Assembly: GCA_038503035.1 (NCBI GenBank)
Contig: JAVSML010001153.1
Coordinates: 310,001 to 374,000 of the forward strand
Length of the DNA stretch: 64,000 nucleotides
Direction: 5' to 3'
From: Crocodylus rhombifer
Lineage: Eukaryota; Chordata; Crocodylia; Crocodylidae
The translations under genes were made by a program, and so were the position numbers. The number at the start of each line of letters is the position of its first letter. Position 1 is the first letter of the stretch. The notes under the pieces are model-generated. The model was given only the letters and a program-made list of their open reading frames with translations, was not told the origin of the DNA and searched no databases. Below are positions 27,701 to 36,700 of this stretch, piece after piece.

Positions 27701-30700
27701 GTCATGCCCATGCCTCACAGATGGCAGTTGATATTTGGGTGGGGAGAGGAGGAGAAGACCCTTGACCCCAAATCCATACTCAGTCCCTCTGGCCTCAAAC
27801 CTTTGGTGGGGCTTCTGCCTTCCTGGCTTCAGCCCCTTTCCTCTAGCAGGCCCACTAGCCTAAGCGCCACTGTCCTGGCCCACCTCCTGCTCTTGCCCTT
27901 CTTGGGCTCCTGTCTTGTGTGCTCCAGGACAGGCTGCCTTCATCATCTCTGCCCTCAGTCCTCTGGTCCTTGACTGCTTGCTTCCTCAGCTCTTGGCCCT
28001 CTGGGACCAGACCCCAGGCTAGGCTGCCTGATGCTGAGTCTCCTACCAGTCATTCCTCTGGGACCTCCACATCTCCCCCATAGGCACAATCCAGTCCTCC
28101 AGTGCTAAACAAACATACAGATCAGCATAACAGAAATATCAGCAAACTGCTTCTACAACAGTCCTTCCCTGCTCTGGGCCAATACCGTACTCCAAGCTAT
28201 ACTTGGCAGTGCTGGGCTCATGGTCATGGGTAGCTTGGGTGCCCATGAGCATGCTTCCCCCAGTCAGCTTCCCTGGGAGGCTCCCCTCCCTGCAGCATGC
28301 AAGGTCTGACTGCCCAGTCTGGCCCAGGCCCTGGGTTTATATGCCTCGAAGCCCCACCTCCCTTCTGTCATGTGGCTCCCCAGCCATGCACAGAAGTTTC
28401 CCCTTCTTTCAGCGTGTGCTCCTGCTGCTGCAGCCACGCTCAACAAACTTAGCTTGCTGCCTTCCCTTAAAGTAACAGGAGCCCTCTGGCTCCCTTTTAC
28501 AGGGTGCAAGTGCACCAGTGCCTCCAACCTCCCCACCGCCCCCAGGTGGATCCAGTCCTGCTCATGTCTTCATTCTCAGAGCAGAGATTGCAAACATGAA
28601 ACAGACACTTTGCCCTCTACCCAGGGGACCCCAAAGGGCATTCTGTGGATCACCAGTGATCTATGGAACATTTGCTGGCAGACGTAATTCCATCATAAAT
28701 TTCAGATTATTCAAATTTATCCCAAACTATAGGAATATTTTTGTGATTCAGTTATACATATTTGTGGTAGCAGTAGTACCTATCACTGGGGCTTAGTTCC
28801 ATGTCCTGTAGCTTTGCCCAGAGGCATAACAAGCAGCTATTGCACCATGGGCAGTGGAGATGGCAGCATTGGCAGCCAGGTCAGCAGTGGGGGAGGCCAC
28901 CAGTCAGCACTCAGGGCTGGTGCCCTACTTGCCCACTCATAGTTACATTACTGGCTTTTTCAACAATAGGCCATTTGTGGGCTTTGGGGCAAAAAGGAAA
29001 AATGTTTTGGACCAAAACCAGCAGCCACTGCTGAAGAAAGCCACCTCACTGCAAGGTGGCTTTCTTCGCCCAAAAGTCTCATTAATCAAAGATAGAATTA
29101 GAAAATATCATTTTAGCAAACAAAAGGACCCTTGATCTTACTTTTAAAGATAAGCCCCCAAATCTGCGCCACCTCCTTTGTGGACTTGTTAAATCAGAAT
29201 GACAGTGGATCCAATTGCTTGAAGCACCGATAAGGGGAACAGGAAAGACAGTTGTCACAGACCATCATTTGCTTAGGTGCCAACTTATGTGTATCCCTAC
29301 AAGCACACTACCCTACTAGGGCCCTCCTCGGGCTACGTTCCAGCAGCGGGGTACTCTACCAAAGAAGTCTGTGTATATGGAGAAGGCAATTCAAGACTCT
29401 GCCCCATCACTAGAGAAATGCATCCTGAGGGCCCACAAAAAGGAACATACACATTCCTGAGTACCCAAAGCTCTGCATGGGCTCCACTCATGATACTACA
29501 GAAAGATCCTGGAGAAAGCATAGGTTCTGTGAACCATGTCTTACTACCATTACCACCCCAGCAACAGGAGAAATGAATTACCTGTGGACTGGATCAGCGG
29601 ACACAAAGCATAATCTGGCATTTTTCAACACAGTTTCATGTTTGGAAGCGTTATGCATAAAGTAGATTAGACTGTGTGGACTGTTGGCATTGTTCTATGG
29701 ATATTTAGCTGTTTTTCTGTGATATAAAAATAAGGGAGAAAACACAATGATTGGGGAAATGAGCTGTTGAGGGTGAATTTAGGTGGCAGATTAAAAAATT
29801 GAAAAGGTTATTCTGCTCCTGCAGAAAACACATACAGTGGGACAATTAGGCAGCTACTTGTTCCACTGGATTTTTCTATGCACAAGTGCTCATTTTATAA
29901 ACTCAGCTGGAGGTTTTGTGAATGCAAAGATTTCTTTGTGTGCATATATTTCAGGAGCAGCAAAAGCATCTCTCAAATGTTTTGAATTTTGGTCCTTACT
30001 GCTAGAGCCTGTTGGATTTCAGAGTCATTCATTAGTTCTATTCTGTAAAAGAGGATTATTTATGTGCTTTGCAAATAGCGCTACTGCTGTCTACATGTTC
30101 GAACAGTAAAAGTGTGTTTATGCCATCAATGGACTGTGGTAGAGAGAAATGTAGAGAAACACAGCATACCTACTCAGTGTGTGGAATACCCTGAAAAAAT
30201 GTGTCGTGTAACCAACAAGCTCTCTGTCTCAGGCACGTCTATTGGTGCACTCAGCACTGCAGTGAGGGTGGCTATACTACATCCTTTCAGAGTCCAGTGG
30301 ACATGGAGCAGGCTGCTGTGCTTCACTGCACTACTCACTACCGTCATCTTTGGACAGTGTAATTATTCCCTCACCACTGTTCAATAGGAAGCAATAGCCA
30401 CTGCTTCAGGAGCACTCCTTAAAAGCAAAGGAGTTTAAAAACACAGCCAAGCCAGTACTCCTATATGTCTGACATGCAGCTTTGCTTTGAGCAGTGATAG
30501 ATACTTGTGTTTTGGGTGATGCTTCTACTTTTTCACCTACCTGATGACATTAAGGAACTAAATAGCTTCTTACAACTCTCTTAAATGAACAACATTGATT
30601 ATGCTCTCCAGTTTCAAAGATGTTTAAACCAGTCTATAATAAAAGCCTTTGAAATAGGCTGTCTTGAATGTTGCCCCAAAAACAACAAAGAAAACTCTGT

Positions 30701-33700
30701 ATAAATTGATATTTAGGATAAATTTTCAAAAGAGGTCAATCCAGTCTGTTAATTTATGCCCACAATTCTGTGAGCACAAATATCTGCTTTAGACCTGCAT
30801 ACTCCAGGTGAGATTTTCAAACGAGTAAAGCAAGTAAAGAGTTAAATGCACACCGAGTGTCAAAATAACAGGTACTCCTGAATCATGATGGTGCTTTTGA
30901 AAATACCATCCTTAATCACTTCTATCCCTCAACCTGAATTGTGTACAAGCAGGAAATGGAGGACATACACTCAAAAATCACTTTTCTCAGGAAAAAAAAG
31001 GTAGTGTGTACAAACATACAGGGACAAATAAGAATCTCCAATAAGAGACTTCAAATATTTGTCTTTAGCAAATCTACTGCACATGTTTTCTGGACCTTCC
31101 AGTTTTAAATAATAATTAATGGGATATTTTCAAAGGCACCAACTTGACAGTAAACATCCATATGTGTCTTTCCTTACAATATCTAAAACCTGGCCATTTC
31201 CCGATATAAGTTCAGGTTTCCAACGCTGTGCTATACGTTTCCTTTGCTTCTACATCATCAATTATAGGATGAAGGAAAGTGCAAACCTCTGGAGGTGACA
31301 AAATTGGAAGGGGCAGAAATTGGCATTGACACCGGCCTGGGGAAACCATTTGTTTTTAAGTGCATACCTCAAACTGGAAACAGGATTTTCCACTTCTGTG
31401 CAACTTCAAGCCAAGAGATGAAGAGGTAAAAAGTCTTTTTGTACTGTTAAAATGTTTTGATACACACACACACGTTTTGTTTTGGTGCAAAACCTATCAT
31501 AAAGATTAGTTTTAAAAAGATATTTGTTAGTCACCTATGTAAGGGAAGATTTGTTTTGCCTTTCTTCCTTTCTTCAGGATTTCAGGAAAGCGTAACAAAT
31601 AGCATCTTTATCAAATTGTGATCTCTCTAGAAAAGAAGTCTCTCCACATTCTTAACTCCCTTCCCCTTATCCCTATATTTAAAGTAAATTGAAATAATTT
31701 CCTGATTCTTTGCCAGTTTATCCTTTATTACATACCAAAGTAGCTAAAGGTAGTTATTTTGCCTCTCAATGTTTTTCCCAGCAGAAACCAAAAAGAAAAA
31801 GCAAAGTCTCTTTCTCAAAAGCACTTCTGCTTTCTCTAACATTATTTCCTCATTTTAAAACTTTAACACATTACAAGAGCACATTAGGCCTGATTATAAG
31901 TTTTGTTGGAACAATGACAGCTAGATTGGTTTTGTCCCTCATTTAGGGAGCCTTTAATAATGTTCTTTTGCTTTCACCGAGGATTTTAAATTATTACCAG
32001 AAAAAGATGTATGTAATGGTTTTTAAGCAGTACTTTGAATCCCTCTGACTCATTTTAGGCCAATCTAGTATCCACTGTCAGCACAGACACAATGCATTGA
32101 AAATAAATTTTCTTTGCCCTTTCCTTTTTCCTGTATTTTTGAAAGTGCAAAGATATAGACAAGGGTGATATTTGATATGGCCTGACTCATCCATCCTTCT
32201 ATTTTTATATCGGAGCACTTACAGAACACCTATTCTCATAGTATCCAAGCACCTCCCCACTAGTTAAAAATAAAAGTAACAATGCATGATGGGACCAAGC
32301 CAGAAAGTAGCTCAAATGGAAAACTTTGTCACAAAGTCAGTTTCTTTATTTTGTACTATCCAGCTTGTGACAGCCATTTAAAATTTCCCTTTAAGCCCTA
32401 GCCAGTCTTTTAAAAAAGATCTAGGAAGTACTAACAATTTGTCTAACAGATAAAGTCTAGTCCATAAACAAGTGTTTATGGATATCCCCTGTTACATTGC
32501 TCTACTTAGGATAATTTGCCATCCAGCAAGAGGCAAAATATATCTTGGCTCCTAGTTAGTAATGCCAATCTAGACAATAGTGCATTGTGTGCACATGCAT
32601 GTGTATGTGTTTGTTTCCAAGCTTTAGCCTGTCCTGAACACTGCACTTCTCTCTGAAACATGCTTATTTCAGCCAAAGTTAAAACTTTTTCAAGTGTATT
32701 TATTCCATTCTACCAAGATAAGCTATTCTCTGTTTTGCTCATTTTGTAGGTGGTTGGAAGCCATGGATAAAGCTGTGCATCCCATCCAACAGGTAATTCT
32801 TTCTTATTTGAGAAGCAGGTTGCTCTAGTGGACGAAGCATGGGATTGGGAGACATGGAGACTCCTGAGTTCTGTTTTTATCTCTGCCACTGACACAATGT
32901 GAGGTCTTAGGTAACTCACTTAACCTTTCTGTGTCTCATTTCACTCATCTATAAAATGATGTCAGTTATACTTCTCTACCTCCCAGCATTTTTTTATGGA
33001 TTAACTGGATACCATTTATGTGAAGAAGTCCTCTTAATACCTATTGTCCAAAAGATCTTACATTGATTCAGCCACCACCAACATGATCAGTAATTTATTT
33101 GACTTGTTTTCTAAGCTACTGAATGCCCATCTTCAACTGTTTTCATCTCTAAGTACACAACAGTCATTTCTGGAGGAATGGGGGGGTGGTTCTGTATCTA
33201 TTTCATCATGTAATTTATGCTATTAATGAATATTTTTCAATGATTTCGTCTTCCAGTATTGTTTTGTTTTTAGTTACGTGCTTTCTATATTTATTTTTAG
33301 TTGCACCAAAACTTCTTTATTTGTTCCTTAAAATGCTATCCAGGGTCCTGTAACTGAAATTTTAGAACAGGGTTTGGCCAACCTGCAGCATGCATGCCAC
33401 AAGTGACATGGGCAGCCTTGTGTGGCGTATGGCAGATCAGAGAGGGGGCAGGCAGCATGGTGGCAGACAGGGAAGCGAGCAGAAAGCAGAGCAGAAGATT
33501 GAACACAGAGCACAGGTCAGGGAACAGGAAGCAGAGCAGCAGAGCAGGTAGGTGAGGGGGTTTAGAATAGTACTGTGGAGGACAGAGGACTTAATTTGTG
33601 GCATACCTGCCAAAAAGATTGGCCCCCACTGGTTTGGAGTAAGCTGCAGAATTCATGATACCCCAGCAGGACTGTGCTTCTCCTGATCATTAATACTCTT

Positions 33701-36700
33701 GCTCAACATATTGATACAATGACACTTTGTCCTCCTAATAAATAAGGGGGTCTTTTCCACTCATGCACTACATTCCTTTCTTGCATGCATTATACTGCAT
33801 TCCTTTCCTCAGAAAGAGAGAACATTTTCAGTTCACAGTAAAGATGACACTGAGCTATATTTCTTTAGCTATTTTTCCCTTCACCATCCTGAGAAGGATG
33901 AAGAAGAAATAACATAACCAAATGAAAGGGTAACAGAGCAAGATGCAATTGATATTGCAAACATTCTCCTCCCTGACTCCAAATGACAATGGCACAGGTT
34001 GATGCAACAATTTTTTTTAAAACTGCATATAAACAATACATGCTAGTCTTAGATGGAGAAGTTAGGTTCCAAATATCCTTTTAGATGGGAAAGAGAAGAA
34101 AAAAAATATGTCATTCATGGTTCAATCTTACTCTATGCAGTTCTGCCCCCCTCTCTCCCCTTTTTTCCCCTTTTTGTCTAGTTCCTTATGATTCTCAGCA
34201 ATCCCCCCTGTCTTGTTGGCCAATGCTATCAGCAGCCTAGGTATTTACATCTTCTTCCAGAAATGGTAATAAGGAAATCTTTGACTAGGTCAAAAAGATT
34301 TTGCCTTCAAGATGAGATGGGAAAGCCAACCATAAGTATCTAGTAATGCTTTCCTCCAAGCCTTATATTCTGTCCCCAGATGCTCCTGTGACTTTCATGG
34401 ATGTCAGTGGCAGTTGTGTATGAGCATCACTGGTTAGAATGGGATCCTTAATTTGCCACATTCTATTTTTGGAAGCCATAAAAACTGAACTGAAACAAGG
34501 AGAAACAAGGTCACCAGACAGTTAGTGCAGTAGTCCTCTTAGGACAAGTTGCACCACCTTGAACTGCTAAACAAAATATATGAAGAAAAAGACTAGTAAT
34601 TCTTTTAAGTAGGAGAAGTCAATAACTATTTGCTGTCTTGCATATGCTTTTAAATGTACTTCTAATACACTGTACAAATACTTTGCTTTTAGAATGGGGG
34701 AAAGGGATTGAGCTAGCATGTTTGCATAAGGAAAGCAGAGTTCTTGATAAATTCTTACATGCAATTATTTGATTACTAAATACATAGAACCATGTATGGG
34801 TAGATGTCACCCTGTACAACACGAGCCTGCCACCCCTCGCTATCAAAAACCCAGAGTGCCTGGGTCTTCTCCACCAACTAGACAAAACCAAGGATGTCTG
34901 GGTTCAGCACTACTGCATTTTGAAGGATGGTTGCTTGTATTTTTATGCCAGCATTCGGTCCATACATGCCATAGGTACGTGGTAACCATTTGTTCTTATA
35001 TTGCTAATGTTTTAATATTAATTGGAAGGGTTTAATGCAGTTTAAAGTAGTAATTTCATACTCTTAAGGTGGAAATGGCCCTCTAACTGACAGAAACCAC
35101 TTTTGGATTGGAGGGCTGAAGAAAGAAGCAGTACTGGCAGTGGCCTGACCACAGACAAACACATCATATAACCTGTTGCAAACTCTTCTCACTTCAGCTC
35201 TTTCTAGATATGGTGCTTTACTTTAAACTCAGCACCTTCCCATGCCAAGCCCAGCACATGCCCAGAAGAGGCAGTGCATTAGTTGCACCCAGCTTTCCCA
35301 AAGTCTTAGAGACTGGGTGCTTTAGTGGGGCTTTTTTGGCTCTTTTCTCTAATAACTGATTGAATCAGCCTTAGCTAGAAGCACCAAAAAGCCCCACTGA
35401 AGCACCCAAAGCACGTTGTGGAGCCAGGTCAAAGCAACACACTGGTAGAGCATGTTATTCCTCCCCCCACATCTGTCAGTGCCCTTCTTCATCATTGGAT
35501 GGTTAGATACCTTCTTACAATATCCAGACTAAACTTACACAGTTAAGTATACTCTTGTAAAAAAAATGTTTGGACACTGTAGCAGATTTTCCCTTGCCAC
35601 CCAAGCTCATTTCTGGGGTGTACATTTTTTACGGCAGACAGTACTCTCAGAAATATAATTTCCATTGACAGTGGATTAGCATGCGCCTAACTGGTATTCA
35701 ATATGATATCAATGAAACTACAGGACTCAACACTTGGAAAAGAAGTGTCCCTAGGCTTTGAATCTGTTCCCTGAATCTTTTAAGTCATCTACCATGCAAA
35801 TATAAATTGAGCTGCTGCAATTTCCTAGTGAAGTGTCAACTGTAACACTGTGGCATAGAGAAAAATGTCATGAAAAGTTACTGCTATATATGTAACACCC
35901 TCTCTTTAGAGTTAAATTAGCTAGGCTTAAAACGGTTTTGCCATGTCTACTGGCAAAACATCAAAAAAAGAGAACAACTTCTGCTTATCGGATTTTTAAA
36001 TTTTGAAATGTCTCTCTTTTTCTTAATGGAAGGAAAAAACTACTAGAATATTTTTGCCACTGCACATTTAATGATGAAATAAACTAGTTCTAAGAAGAAA
36101 TCATTGCATGTGTGCTAGCCAGAAATAAAAATTGCACATTAGATGATATTATATTAAATATTGCCACTGTATTAGCAGCTCATAGATCAACAGCTCAAAA
36201 GTGGAGAAACTGGTAGTAAATATAACCCAGAGATGTTATGGAATCTCCATCCTTGGAGGGTTTTAAGACTTGGCTAGACAAAGCCTTGGCTGGGATGATC
36301 TAGGTATGGGTAGTCTTGCTTTGAGCAGGGGGTTGAACTAGATGACCTCCCAAGGTCTCTTCCAATCATCATTTTCTATGATTCTATATGAAGTCTTCAC
36401 CTAACAGCCAAGTTTATCCCTATTAAGGCTAAAACTCTCATCGATTCCAGTGAAGGACTTGACAGAATGAACCAAATCTTACAAAGCACCTTCTTAGTAT
36501 ACAGGACTTACATGTACCCAGGTTTTGAGGCCTGCAAAACTTAGCCCTCAAAACTGCATGTACAAAGAAGTTGGCTGCATGCTTTTCCACGTATAAAAGT
36601 CGAACACATGGTGTGACTTAGGGATGTATATAACATTTTAAAAGTTATCCATGTAACCTTCTCTAACTATATTGGTTAAATGGTTAACTGATAATATAGC

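Noticed and set aside
32811..32890. Possible tRNA gene
   Set aside because: The tRNA-like head belongs to a MIR-type SINE; no complete cloverleaf could be drawn.
34769..35035. 88-codon open frame overlapping the PH2 exon
   Set aside because: It is in the wrong frame; the true coding frame is offset by one base and ends at the splice donor at 34975.
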